Positions 1-8,423 of a stretch of DNA of 64,000 bases are shown piece after piece. This DNA is from Deltaproteobacteria bacterium. GTDB lineage: Bacteria; Lernaellota; Lernaellaia; JACKCT01. Each line of letters opens with the position of its first letter. The stretch's first letter is position 1. The stretch spans positions 1 through 64,000 of the forward strand of contig JACKCT010000011.1 in the NCBI GenBank assembly GCA_020633895.1, written 5' to 3'. The position numbers were made by a program, and so were the translations under genes. The notes under the pieces are model-generated. The model was not told the origin of the DNA, did not search any database, and saw only the letters and a list, made by a program, of their open reading frames with translations.

Positions 1-40
1 CTCGCCGGAAGCTCAAAGGGGCAAAAATTTTTTGTCTGCG

Positions 41-64
41 GTACTCGACTAATTCGGTAGGAAT
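41..64 (+). promoter_or_regulatory. IscR/Rrf2-type operator-like site upstream of cysK
   Basis: The sequence GTACTCGACTAATTCGGTAG starts here. Its left half agrees closely with the published type-1 IscR/Rrf2 half-site (ACTYGACT followed by an A/T centre). The right half (GGTAGGA) is a weaker inverted match. It ends 50 bases before the preferred cysK start. Rrf2-family regulators (IscR, CymR) control Fe-S and cysteine genes, so the location makes sense. Which protein binds is not visible; no Rrf2 gene is in the window. Confidence 0.4.
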
Positions 65-113
65 GGTTGGGTCCGAAAATGCCGGCTGGGATGGCCAAGG
101 GGTAGGGACGAAC

Positions 114-1085
114 ATGGAAGCATATGAAGCACGAGAGCTGAAGGCGGTTGCGCAGACCAACATTGCCGACGACATGTGCCAACTTGTCGGGAATACACCC
201 CTTTTGCGCCTTGGCCGGTTCGGCGAAGGCCTGCCCGGCGAGATCGTGGGCAAGCTGGAGAGCCACAATCCGGGCGCCAGCGTGAAGGACCGCATCGCCC
301 TGGCGATGATCGAATCGGCCGAAGCCGAAGGCAAGATCGAGCCGGGCAAGACGATCATCGTGGAGGCCACGTCGGGCAACACGGGCATCGGCCTGGCCTG
401 GGTGGCTTCGGTCAAGGGATACAAGATCATCCTGTGCATGCCCAAGTCCATGAGCATCGAGCGGCGCAAGCTGCTGATGGCCCTGGGGGCCGAATTGGTG
501 CTGACCGACGCCGACGAGGGCATGGAAGGGGCCATCGACCAGGCTAAGCTGCTGATCGAATCCCTGCCCAACGCCTGGTGCCCCGAGCAGTTCAACAACC
601 CGGCCAACCCGGAGATGCATCGCCGCACCACCGCCGAGGAGATCTGGCGGGACGCGGGCGGCAAGGTCGATATCTTCGTGGCCGGCGTGGGCACCGGCGG
701 CACCCTGACGGGCGCCGGCAGCCGCCTGAAGGAACTCAACCCGGACATCAAGGTCGTGGCCGTCGAGCCCGAAACCTCCGCGGTTCTTTCGGGCGGTGAA
801 GGCGGTCCCCACATGATTCAAGGTATAGGTGCGGGATTCATTCCCAAGGTATATAATGCGGACATCGTCGACGAGGTGATGACCGTCAGCAACGACGAGG
901 CCATGTCGGCCTCGCGCCAACTCGCCACGAGCGAAGGCTTGCTGTGCGGCATCTCCGCCGGCGCCGCCGCGGCGGTCGCGTTCAAGCTGGCCGCGCGGCC
1001 GGAGAACAAGGGCAAGCGCATCGTCTTCATCGTCCCCGACACGGGCGAGCGTTATTTGTCCACGCACCTCTATTTCGACTATTAA
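114..1085 (+). CDS. cysK: Cysteine synthase A (O-acetylserine sulfhydrylase)
   Basis: PLP enzyme of the last step of cysteine synthesis, replacing the acetyl group of O-acetylserine with sulfide. From the ATG at 114 the protein is 323 residues, normal for the family. It shows the GNTPL motif near residue 26, the PLP lysine in NPGASVKDR (K58) and the phosphate/substrate loop TSGNTG at 86-91. The reading frame is open from an ATG at 63, but that codon lies inside the putative Rrf2 box and has no spaced ribosome site. The ATG at 114 follows AAGGGG by 11 bases. The next gene starts 57 bases downstream on the same strand and would supply sulfide, so the two probably form a sulfur-assimilation operon. 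Confidence 0.93.
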   Translation: MEAYEARELKAVAQTNIADDMCQLVGNTPLLRLGRFGEGLPGEIVGKLESHNPGASVKDRIALAMIESAEAEGKIEPGKTIIVEATSGNTGIGLAWVASVKGYKIILCMPKSMSIERRKLLMALGAELVLTDADEGMEGAIDQAKLLIESLPNAWCPEQFNNPANPEMHRRTTAEEIWRDAGGKVDIFVAGVGTGGTLTGAGSRLKELNPDIKVVAVEPETSAVLSGGEGGPHMIQGIGAGFIPKVYNADIVDEVMTVSNDEAMSASRQLATSEGLLCGISAGAAAAVAFKLAARPENKGKRIVFIVPDTGERYLSTHLYFDY

Positions 1086-1142
1086 TCACCGGCCCCGGGC
1101 GAGAGCGCATCGGGCCGGCAAAGCCCGGGGCAACACAACGTC

Positions 1143-4100
1143 ATGCAACGCAAACTCGACAAGAAACACCGCTCCGAACTCGAAGAAATCAAAGACGCCG
1201 GACTGACGCTGGACTGGGACGAGATCGCCCGCAAGGGAAAGATCTCCGCCGAGGAAGTTCAGATCGCCAAGTGGTACGGCATCTATTCCTCGCGCCAGGA
1301 AGGCAACCACATGGCCCGGGTCGTCGTGCCCGGCGGCCAGATCACCGCCAAGCAGGCGCGGGCGCTGGCCGACATCGCCGAGAACTACGCCCAAGGCAAC
1401 CTTAACCTCACCACGCGCCAGTCGATCCAGATGCATTGGCTCAAATTGCCCATGCTCCCCGACTTCCTGCGTGACCTGTCCAAGTTCGGGCTCAGCACTT
1501 TCCACGGTTGCGGCGACGTCAACCGCAACGTGGCCGCGTGCCCCTGGGCGTCCACCTGCGAGCACCGGCGCATCGACGTGCTGCCCTTCGCCAAGGAGAC
1601 CTCGCGGGTCTTCGCCGACAGCCGTGACCTGGACAACCTGCCCCGCAAATTCAAGATCACCTACTCGGGGTGCGGCGCCTCCTGCGCCCAGCCGTACATG
1701 AACGACGTGGGCGCCATCGCCGTGGTGCGAAAAAAGGCCGACGGCACCGACGAGAAGGGCTTCAAGGTCGTCATGGGCGGCGGCATGGGCTGGCGCGCCT
1801 TCGTGGCCCAGGAAGTCTATTCGTTCGTCCCGCCCTCCAAGATCGTCGCCGTCACGCGCGCCATCGGCCTTCTGTTCCGCGATCACGGCGATCGGTTCGA
1901 CCGGGCCCAGGCGCGGCTGAAATTCGTGGTCAAACGCTACGGCATCGACAAATGCCGGGAGCTTTTGGAAGGAATATTGGACGACGAGGGCGTGGACCGC
2001 TCGGACCTGGAGTACGAGCCTTTCGCCGACACCGGGCCCGAGTGGCCCTCGCGTCCGCTCACCGAGCCCGAGCCGGTGGGCACCGACGGCCTGCGCATGC
2101 AGCGCATCATGATCCCCAAGGGCGAACTCAACCACCACCAGTTGCGGCGCATCGCCGACCTGGCGGAGATGTACGGCGACAAGCACGTCTACACCAACAA
2201 TCGCCAGAACCTGGAGATTCACGGCGTCGATCCGGCCAAGATCGACGAGTTGCAAAGCGAGCTCGTCAAGCTGGGTCTGGCCTTGGAGGGCTTCTTCGGC
2301 CTCCAGGACATCGTCCCGTGCGTGGGCACCACGTATTGCCCCCTGGCCGTGACCAAGACGAGAAGCCTCTATGATCTGCTGCAGTCGGTGGTCCACCAGG
2401 AAAAATACGCCGAGATCCGCGACAAGGTGCTCATCAACATCACCGGTTGCCCCAACTCCTGCTCGCCCTATCGCATCACCGACATCGGCTTTCGGGGCAT
2501 GCGCATTCGCGAGGCGGACCGGGGGTCCAGCGAGTCCTACGAGATGCGCCTGGGCGGAACGCAGGAATCCCACGGCAAGGTCATCGGCAACTTCAAGCTC
2601 CACGACTGCGTGCTGGTCACGGCGAAGGTGCTGGACGTCTTTTTGGAAGAGCGGGAGGGCGACGAGTCGCTGGCCCAAAACGCCCAGCGCAAGGGCGTGC
2701 TCAAATACAAGCGCGCCGTGCAGGGCATGCAGATCAAATACGAGACCGCGCCGACGCTGCTGGAAAACTCGCTTATCCAAGGGCACGGCAAAACCGACCT
2801 GGACCGCAAGGTGCTGGCCAAGGACATTCCCTGCCAGAACGCCTGCCCGGCCCACACGAACGTGCCTCAATACATCCAGAAGATCGCCGAGGGCGACCAC
2901 GACGAGGCCTATCGCATCAACCAGGAAGACAACGTCTTCCCCGGCGTCTTGGGCCGCGTATGCACCAAGCCCTGCGAGGACGCCTGCCGCTACAACTGGA
3001 CCAACACCCACGAGCCGGTGCACATCTGCCACCTCAAGCGCTCGGCGGCCGATCGAAAGACGGGCCAGGCCCAGCCGCTGGACCATTGGTTCGACGATAC
3101 GAACTACAAGATCGCGGTCGTGGGCGGCGGCCCGGCCGGCCTGACGGTGGCCCGCAACCTGCGTCGCTACGGTCATAAGGTGACGGTGTTCGAAGGCGAC
3201 AAAAAACCCGGCGGCATGATGCGCCAGGGCATCCCCGTCTTCCGTCTGCCCCGGCATATTGTCGAGGACGAGATCAATGCCATCGTCGAACAGGACATCG
3301 AGATCCGCACCGACCAATGGTGCGACGCCGCGAAGGTGGCCGAGCTACTGGACGAATACGACCGCGTCGTGGTGGCCATCGGCACCATGCGCCCCTGGTC
3401 GCTGGACCTGGAAGGCGCGCCCGAGGAAGGCACGATCGCCGGCCTGACGTTCATGCAGCGCTACAACGAAGACAAACCCTTCGCCCTGGACGGCGACGTG
3501 GTGGTCATCGGCGGCGGCTTCACGGCGGTGGACTGCGTGCGTTCGGCGCGACGGATCCTGGGCGACAAGCACCGGGTGTCCATGCTCTATCGCCGCAGCG
3601 AAGAGCATATGTCGGCCAGCAAGCACGAGCTGGAACAGATCCACGAGGAAAACATCGACGTGGGAACGCTGCTCACGCCGGTGCGGGCCGTGGTGGACGA
3701 CAAGGGCAAGATGAAGGGCGTCATCGTGCGCCGCAACCTGCTCGACCCCAATTCCAAGCCGGGCGAGAAGCCGCGCATCATCCCTGTCGAGGGCAGTGAG
3801 TACGAGGTTCCGTGCCGGACGCTGATCTACGCCATCGGCCAGGACAAGATGCTTGAAGTCTTGCCCGAAGGCGTCGAGATCACCGGCAAGCACACGACCA
3901 GCAACGCGCGCCTTTACGTCGCCGGCGACTTCGCCTACGGCAGCCAGGACGTCATCACGGCGGTGGCCCACGGCAAGGAAGTCGCCGAAGTCATTGACCA
4001 GGACCTGATGAGCGAGAAGCGCCGCGCCCGGGACGTGTACATCAAGCTGGCCAAGGACCAGGCGCTGGGCACCGCGCGCGTGCGGGACATGGACCTGGTC

Positions 4101-4532
4101 TTCCCGCCCCGCATGGCCACGACGCCGATCTTCGACCGCTTCAATAATGATGAGGTGGACCTGGGCTTTACCGACGAGCAGACGCAGGTCCACGCCGACC
4201 GCTGCTATCTGTGCGACTACAAATACGAGATCAACCAGGACAAATGCATCCACTGCGACTGGTGCATCAAGGTCATGCCCCGCAACTGCATCCACCACGT
4301 GTCGTTCATCTTCCACAAGGAAGACGGCATGGTGAAAGACTACGTGGATACGGTGAAGCCCAAGGACGCGACCTACATCTACATCGACTCCGACGAATGC
4401 ATCCGCTGCGGCAAGTGCCTGCGCGTCTGCCCCACCAAGGCGATCAACCTACGCCGTACGCGGTTGGACGAATATACGCCGGTGGAGTTCGTCTCCTCCA
4501 AACCGGCCGCCGCCCAGCCGACCAAGGACTGA
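1143..4532 (+). CDS. Fused siroheme sulfite/nitrite reductase, GltD-like NAD(P)H oxidoreductase and ferredoxin
   Basis: A single 1129-residue frame with three modules. Residues 1-545 are a ferredoxin-type sulfite/nitrite reductase hemoprotein; the siroheme/4Fe-4S ligands are CVGTTYC (C393, C399) and GCPNSC (C436, C440). Residues 560-1010 resemble the glutamate synthase small subunit: an N-terminal Cys-rich Fe-S segment, a FAD fold with VVGGGPAG near 657 and an NAD(P) fold with VIGGGF near 785. Residues 1030-1110 form a ferredoxin domain with CIRCGKCLRVCP. A preceding motif, CIHCDWCIKVMP, has Met where the fourth Cys is expected. The fusion implies that NAD(P)H electrons pass through flavin and Fe-S centres to siroheme within one chain. 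The upstream cysK favours sulfite over nitrite as substrate, but sequence alone does not settle this. Confidence 0.85.
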   Translation: MQRKLDKKHRSELEEIKDAGLTLDWDEIARKGKISAEEVQIAKWYGIYSSRQEGNHMARVVVPGGQITAKQARALADIAENYAQGNLNLTTRQSIQMHWLKLPMLPDFLRDLSKFGLSTFHGCGDVNRNVAACPWASTCEHRRIDVLPFAKETSRVFADSRDLDNLPRKFKITYSGCGASCAQPYMNDVGAIAVVRKKADGTDEKGFKVVMGGGMGWRAFVAQEVYSFVPPSKIVAVTRAIGLLFRDHGDRFDRAQARLKFVVKRYGIDKCRELLEGILDDEGVDRSDLEYEPFADTGPEWPSRPLTEPEPVGTDGLRMQRIMIPKGELNHHQLRRIADLAEMYGDKHVYTNNRQNLEIHGVDPAKIDELQSELVKLGLALEGFFGLQDIVPCVGTTYCPLAVTKTRSLYDLLQSVVHQEKYAEIRDKVLINITGCPNSCSPYRITDIGFRGMRIREADRGSSESYEMRLGGTQESHGKVIGNFKLHDCVLVTAKVLDVFLEEREGDESLAQNAQRKGVLKYKRAVQGMQIKYETAPTLLENSLIQGHGKTDLDRKVLAKDIPCQNACPAHTNVPQYIQKIAEGDHDEAYRINQEDNVFPGVLGRVCTKPCEDACRYNWTNTHEPVHICHLKRSAADRKTGQAQPLDHWFDDTNYKIAVVGGGPAGLTVARNLRRYGHKVTVFEGDKKPGGMMRQGIPVFRLPRHIVEDEINAIVEQDIEIRTDQWCDAAKVAELLDEYDRVVVAIGTMRPWSLDLEGAPEEGTIAGLTFMQRYNEDKPFALDGDVVVIGGGFTAVDCVRSARRILGDKHRVSMLYRRSEEHMSASKHELEQIHEENIDVGTLLTPVRAVVDDKGKMKGVIVRRNLLDPNSKPGEKPRIIPVEGSEYEVPCRTLIYAIGQDKMLEVLPEGVEITGKHTTSNARLYVAGDFAYGSQDVITAVAHGKEVAEVIDQDLMSEKRRARDVYIKLAKDQALGTARVRDMDLVFPPRMATTPIFDRFNNDEVDLGFTDEQTQVHADRCYLCDYKYEINQDKCIHCDWCIKVMPRNCIHHVSFIFHKEDGMVKDYVDTVKPKDATYIYIDSDECIRCGKCLRVCPTKAINLRRTRLDEYTPVEFVSSKPAAAQPTKD

Positions 4533-4558
4533 CCGCTCTCACAACTCGCGATACGACG

Positions 4559-4581
4559 ACGGCGGCCCGCAGGGCCGCCGT
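4559..4581. terminator. Bidirectional hairpin between convergent genes
   Basis: Perfect 10-bp stem ACGGCGGCCC / GGGCCGCCGT with a GCA loop, 27 bases after the stop of the fused reductase and 20 bases before the stop of the convergent lipoprotein gene. The T-tract is poor, so termination is inferred from position and stem strength. Confidence 0.6.
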
Positions 4582-4600
4582 TGCTATGTTGAGAGCTCGT

Positions 4601-6988
4601 CTATGGAATCGGAGCTTGGGCTTCCAAGTGCACGGCTCCTGCTTGAAAGTTATAGGCGATATGATGATGTCCTTGGCTGTCGATCGCGGCACTGGGAGGA
4701 GTGATACCGTCGGAAATTTCCACATCGGCGAATTTCCACGTATCATCCGCCTCAAGCCGGGCATATCTTAGTTTTCGAAGGCTCCAGTTGGGATTTTCCG
4801 CAAAGTAGATACAGGGGCGCTCTTGATCGTCCAGGAACATCGAAAGGGCGCCGGCGCGGCCCCCGTTTCCTGGAACGGCGTAATTTACCCATTCGCCGGA
4901 ACGATTGGTCGCGAACCGAAGATCATTTAAATCTTTAACATAACCGATGTAAACGTTGCCCGAAGAATCGACGGCCAACGAAGCGTGGGTTGGAGAAAAA
5001 TCATCATCGATGACTTTAAAAACCCAGTCGCCCCCAGCAGTTCTTTCGGCGTAACTGAGATTAAAAGTCCCGTAGAGAATTCGGATCGTCGATTCTTCAT
5101 CAATGTCGATATCGCGAATACTCGTCCAATTAGGACCGACTGTTTCGACGCTCCATAAGCCGTTTTCTTTGAAGGCCAGTTTTCCGTTTCCATCCACGAC
5201 TAAGAGGAGATATGGATTGCCTTCTGGACTAAAATCAAAAAATCCGATTCGACCGACATATTCTTCAAATTCCAGAGGAACGGTCTCGAAGTTCCATTCC
5301 CCATTTTGGCGTGAGCCGAAGTGGATAACCGCGTCATCTCCATCCTCGATATATAAAAGGTGAGCGATACCGGTGGGGTCGTACCGGAGCGCGTTTTCCG
5401 ACAAAATTAAATTCGACCCAGCGGCGATTTGGATAATCGATGGGATCCCATTCTCCACCACCGCTTCGCGAATTCCTTCATAATAATGATGGTAGACGAT
5501 ATGGGCTCGATCCTCGGGGTCTAGGGCCAGTGAGACGTTCCCAACCCCCTGGGGCTCATCCCAAGCCTCGATGTCCCATCCCGACTCCGAGGATTCGACA
5601 TGGATCGGCGGCCCGGATGTCACCGTCCCAATATGCACGTTATCGTTGCCATCGATAGCGACGTCATACGCCAAAGGGAAATAGTCTGAAAGAAGAAAGG
5701 CATCGTCCAAGCTCCAGCCACCCGAGGCGCCAGAGGCATAACGGAACGTCTTAGGTAATCCAAAGTTTTTTTCATAAATCAGATGAGGATATCCCTCGCT
5801 GTCCAAGTCCAGTGCGGGCCAGTTGGAACCGTCCTCATCGACGACGGTTCCCGTCCAATTTTCTTTAGGCTTCTTTGACCAATATTCGATGCCGCCGCCG
5901 CCGATGTCGCCCACATGGACTTGGCCGTCGGCATCGATCTTTATTTCCGCACAATAGGTGTTTGTCCGCTCCCACTCGGTTTCCCATGCCCCGGATTCAT
6001 TGGTCAGCAGATAAGTTTTAAAGAAAAAGCCGTTCGAGAGAATGCTGCTGGTGGTGATCCAGACATCACCATCGGGGCTCAACGCGATATCGTCACAGAC
6101 ACCCGCGTCATATTCCCGGAATTCGTCGTATTCCATATCCCAGGCGACTTCCGTCTCCCAGGAGCCGGATCGATTTGTGGTATAGAGCAATTGAAGCGTC
6201 GATTCGTTGCGATAAACAATGTGAGCGAATCCATCGTCGTCCACCACCAAGCCGGGCATGGCCCCGCCGTTATCGCGATCGAAGACGTTCACTTTCGACA
6301 ACGACGGGGGGCCGTCGGCGCCGTCGTCCACCACTTCAATGTTCCATGCGCCACCGCTGTCATCGGCGTACATCAGATCGTGCGTCCAAAGATTCTGCCA
6401 CACGACGTGACGCACATCGTTCTGATCGACGACCAGCTTGGGTTGGTCGCCCATATAGTCGATGACGTCCTCGACCCACCCGGTTTTGGTGTAACTTTTC
6501 GGATATTCCAGCGGGGTTGGTTCGTCAGGCGGCGGGGTATACACGACGATCTCCCGGCCTTTCGCCCCCAGGATGTTCGGCATGTTCTGTGAATCGACGT
6601 CGATGGCTATGCCGTAAAGCCCCGCCGCGCCGCCGTCGATCTGCGTAACGCATCCACCCTTGGAGGCTCCGTCGGGAATGGTATAGCCGCGGGGACAGGG
6701 AGCGTAGTAGGTCGTATCGTCATCGTCCGCCGTGTCGTCGTCATCATCGTCGCCGGTGTCGTCGTCATTGGCAGAATCGTCGTCGTCGAGGGTATCGTCA
6801 TCTCCCGCATCGTCGTCGGAAGTATCGTCGTCAACAGCGTCATCATCCGACGACGATACGTTCGACGAATCGTCGTCACCGCCGCCGCCGCCGCCGCCGC
6901 CGCCGCACGCGATGAAGCTCAGCACTCCCGTTGAAAAAATCGAGAGCATCAACAAGACCAGAGCTGTTCGAAAAATTGCCGATTTCAT
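4601..6988 (-). CDS. Asp-linker lipoprotein with propeller-like repeats
   Basis: Predicted 795-residue exported lipoprotein. The start is placed at 6988 because it gives a clean signal peptide (MKSAIFRTALVLLMLS) ending in a lipobox-like FIAC; the frame extends upstream to a GTG at 7135, but that part has no export signal. The mature Cys is followed by nine Gly and then a long Asp/Ser/Thr linker of DDD units. The rest holds several degenerate units of the form D-x-x-G-x-x-H-I-x-Y followed by N-R-S-G-x-W, typical of BNR/propeller-like folds. The protein at 25141-27468 has the same architecture and unit motif, so the two are paralogues. No enzymatic motif is seen; a surface binding role is inference. 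Confidence 0.8.
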   Translation of the reverse strand: MKSAIFRTALVLLMLSIFSTGVLSFIACGGGGGGGGGDDDSSNVSSSDDDAVDDDTSDDDAGDDDTLDDDDSANDDDTGDDDDDDTADDDDTTYYAPCPRGYTIPDGASKGGCVTQIDGGAAGLYGIAIDVDSQNMPNILGAKGREIVVYTPPPDEPTPLEYPKSYTKTGWVEDVIDYMGDQPKLVVDQNDVRHVVWQNLWTHDLMYADDSGGAWNIEVVDDGADGPPSLSKVNVFDRDNGGAMPGLVVDDDGFAHIVYRNESTLQLLYTTNRSGSWETEVAWDMEYDEFREYDAGVCDDIALSPDGDVWITTSSILSNGFFFKTYLLTNESGAWETEWERTNTYCAEIKIDADGQVHVGDIGGGGIEYWSKKPKENWTGTVVDEDGSNWPALDLDSEGYPHLIYEKNFGLPKTFRYASGASGGWSLDDAFLLSDYFPLAYDVAIDGNDNVHIGTVTSGPPIHVESSESGWDIEAWDEPQGVGNVSLALDPEDRAHIVYHHYYEGIREAVVENGIPSIIQIAAGSNLILSENALRYDPTGIAHLLYIEDGDDAVIHFGSRQNGEWNFETVPLEFEEYVGRIGFFDFSPEGNPYLLLVVDGNGKLAFKENGLWSVETVGPNWTSIRDIDIDEESTIRILYGTFNLSYAERTAGGDWVFKVIDDDFSPTHASLAVDSSGNVYIGYVKDLNDLRFATNRSGEWVNYAVPGNGGRAGALSMFLDDQERPCIYFAENPNWSLRKLRYARLEADDTWKFADVEISDGITPPSAAIDSQGHHHIAYNFQAGAVHLEAQAPIP
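6881..6904 (-). repeat. (GCC)8 trinucleotide tract encoding poly-Gly
   Basis: Eight uninterrupted GCC units encode the poly-Gly run directly after the lipobox Cys of the lipoprotein gene. Slippage would change linker length without a frameshift. Confidence 0.85.
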
Positions 6989-7191
6989 TTTGGTGATCCA
7001 AAGATAGTATTCTTTCCGGTGACCGATTATCGCACAACGCCACTTGCCGTGGGAAAAGGAAATCGACGGGGCATCGCGAATTTTCCTTCCTCTTGCGCCC
7101 GCCGCGCCAATCGCCCAAACTGCTTGTGTCTTCACGATCTTCGCCGTGAACGATGATTCAATCTCCCGGAAAACACCGACAGGACGCGCGC

Positions 7192-8145
7192 ATGCCCCAC
7201 AGCTCCCGCAAGCGGGTCATCCTCACCGGCGCCTCGGGCGTCGTGGGCCGCCATCTGGTCGACGCGGTTTTGCGTCGCGGGTGGGAGGTCTCGGTGCTGA
7301 CCGTCAGCGGCGCGAACGTGCTGCCTTCCGGCGTGCGCAAAATCAAATGGGATCCCAAGGCGGCCGCCGGCGGCGACTCGAAGGCGCTGGACACCATCGC
7401 CCGGGCCCTGGACGGCACCGACTGGCTGGTGAACCTCGCCGGGGAAACCCTGGGCAGCGGGCGGCTGGACGGCAAGCACAAAAAGCGCGTGATGCAGTCG
7501 CGCCTCGACGCGGGCAACGCGCTGCATTCGGCGCGGCTGGCGTGCTCGAATCCGCCCATGGTCTGGACGCAGGCCTCGGCCACCGGCTTTTACGGCGACA
7601 CGGGCGAGGCGGATGTCTATGAAACGGCCCCGGCGGGAAAGCACTTCTTCCTGGCCGATGTGTGCAAGGCGTGGGAAGGCGCCGCGACGCAGGCCCTGGA
7701 CGCCCCCAAGGCGCCGCGCGTGATCATCGCCCGGCTGGGGTTGGTGCTCGCCAAGGACGCCCCGGCGTGGGAAAAGATGTTGCTGCCCATCAAGATCGGC
7801 GCGGGCGGTCCGTTGGGTTCGGGCAAGCAATGGTACGCGTGGATCGACGCCGACGAGGCGGCCGAGGCGATGATCTACCTGTTCGAGAAAAGCGACGCGA
7901 GCGGCGTGTATAACTTCACCACGCCCGAGCCGATCCGCCAGATTGACATGACCAAACAAACCGCCGACGCCATCGGTCGGCCGTCGTACTTCCCGGCCCC
8001 GGCCTTCGCGCTGCGCCTGGCGGTGGGAGGCGTCGCCGACGCGCTGCTGCTGCCGTCCTGCCGCGCCCTCCCCGACCGCCTCGCCAAGGCGGGCTATCCC
8101 TTCAAGACGACGGACTTCGAGGACGAGCTGCCGAAGCTGGTTTAG
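7192..8145 (+). CDS. TIGR01777-family NAD(P)-dependent epimerase-like protein (SDR39U1 type)
   Basis: A 317-residue extended SDR. It opens with the Rossmann motif VILTGASGVVGRH, then shows NLAGE and SATGFYGD, characteristic of the TIGR01777/YfcH group. The C-terminal part holds the family's DUF1731-like region. The substrate of this group is not established. The ATG at 7192 is preferred over 7153 because AGGA lies 7 bases upstream and the added residues are not conserved-looking. It is divergent from the lipoprotein gene, and the roughly 200 bases between them hold the promoters of both. Confidence 0.82.
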   Translation: MPHSSRKRVILTGASGVVGRHLVDAVLRRGWEVSVLTVSGANVLPSGVRKIKWDPKAAAGGDSKALDTIARALDGTDWLVNLAGETLGSGRLDGKHKKRVMQSRLDAGNALHSARLACSNPPMVWTQASATGFYGDTGEADVYETAPAGKHFFLADVCKAWEGAATQALDAPKAPRVIIARLGLVLAKDAPAWEKMLLPIKIGAGGPLGSGKQWYAWIDADEAAEAMIYLFEKSDASGVYNFTTPEPIRQIDMTKQTADAIGRPSYFPAPAFALRLAVGGVADALLLPSCRALPDRLAKAGYPFKTTDFEDELPKLV

Positions 8146-8164
8146 GTGGGCGCCATGCCCGTCC

Positions 8165-8395
8165 GAGCCGCGAGCCGTAGCGAGCGGGTGACGCGCACGT
8201 TGTCGGTAGCGAGCATGTCCTATCAGAGCCGCGACCGTCAGGGAGCGGGTTATTTCGACCCTGTATCCAAGGCACGGGAAGACGACGCTCCATGGCGGTT
8301 TGTGACCAACCGCTCACTACGGTTCGCGGCTCTGTTTTGGCGGAATCGCATCAATCAACGAACGCTTCACCCGCTCGCTACGGCTCGCGGCTCGG
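8165..8395. repeat. Four family-A palindromic repeats (REP/REPIN-like)
   Basis: This gap carries four copies of a 26-base motif resembling AGAGCCGCGAACCGTAGTGA followed by GCGGT. Two are on the plus strand (8165-8190, 8224-8250) and two inverted (8308-8334, 8369-8395). The same motif recurs near 34202, 48088, 52922 and 59278. The paired inverted arrangement is REPIN-like. No gene is seen between 8146 and 8423. Confidence 0.7.
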
Positions 8396-8423
8396 ACATC
8401 ACATGCCCGCCGTGGTGCGTTCC

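Noticed and set aside
1086-3317. 743-residue minus-strand frame opposite the reductase fusion
   Set aside because: It is antisense to a gene with clear siroheme and FAD motifs; the composition (V/L/D/H-rich) is that of a GC-rich shadow frame.
8146-8423. CRISPR-like array
   Set aside because: The repeats are inverted pairs with unequal spacing and mismatches, not direct repeats with uniform spacers; no cas gene is nearby.
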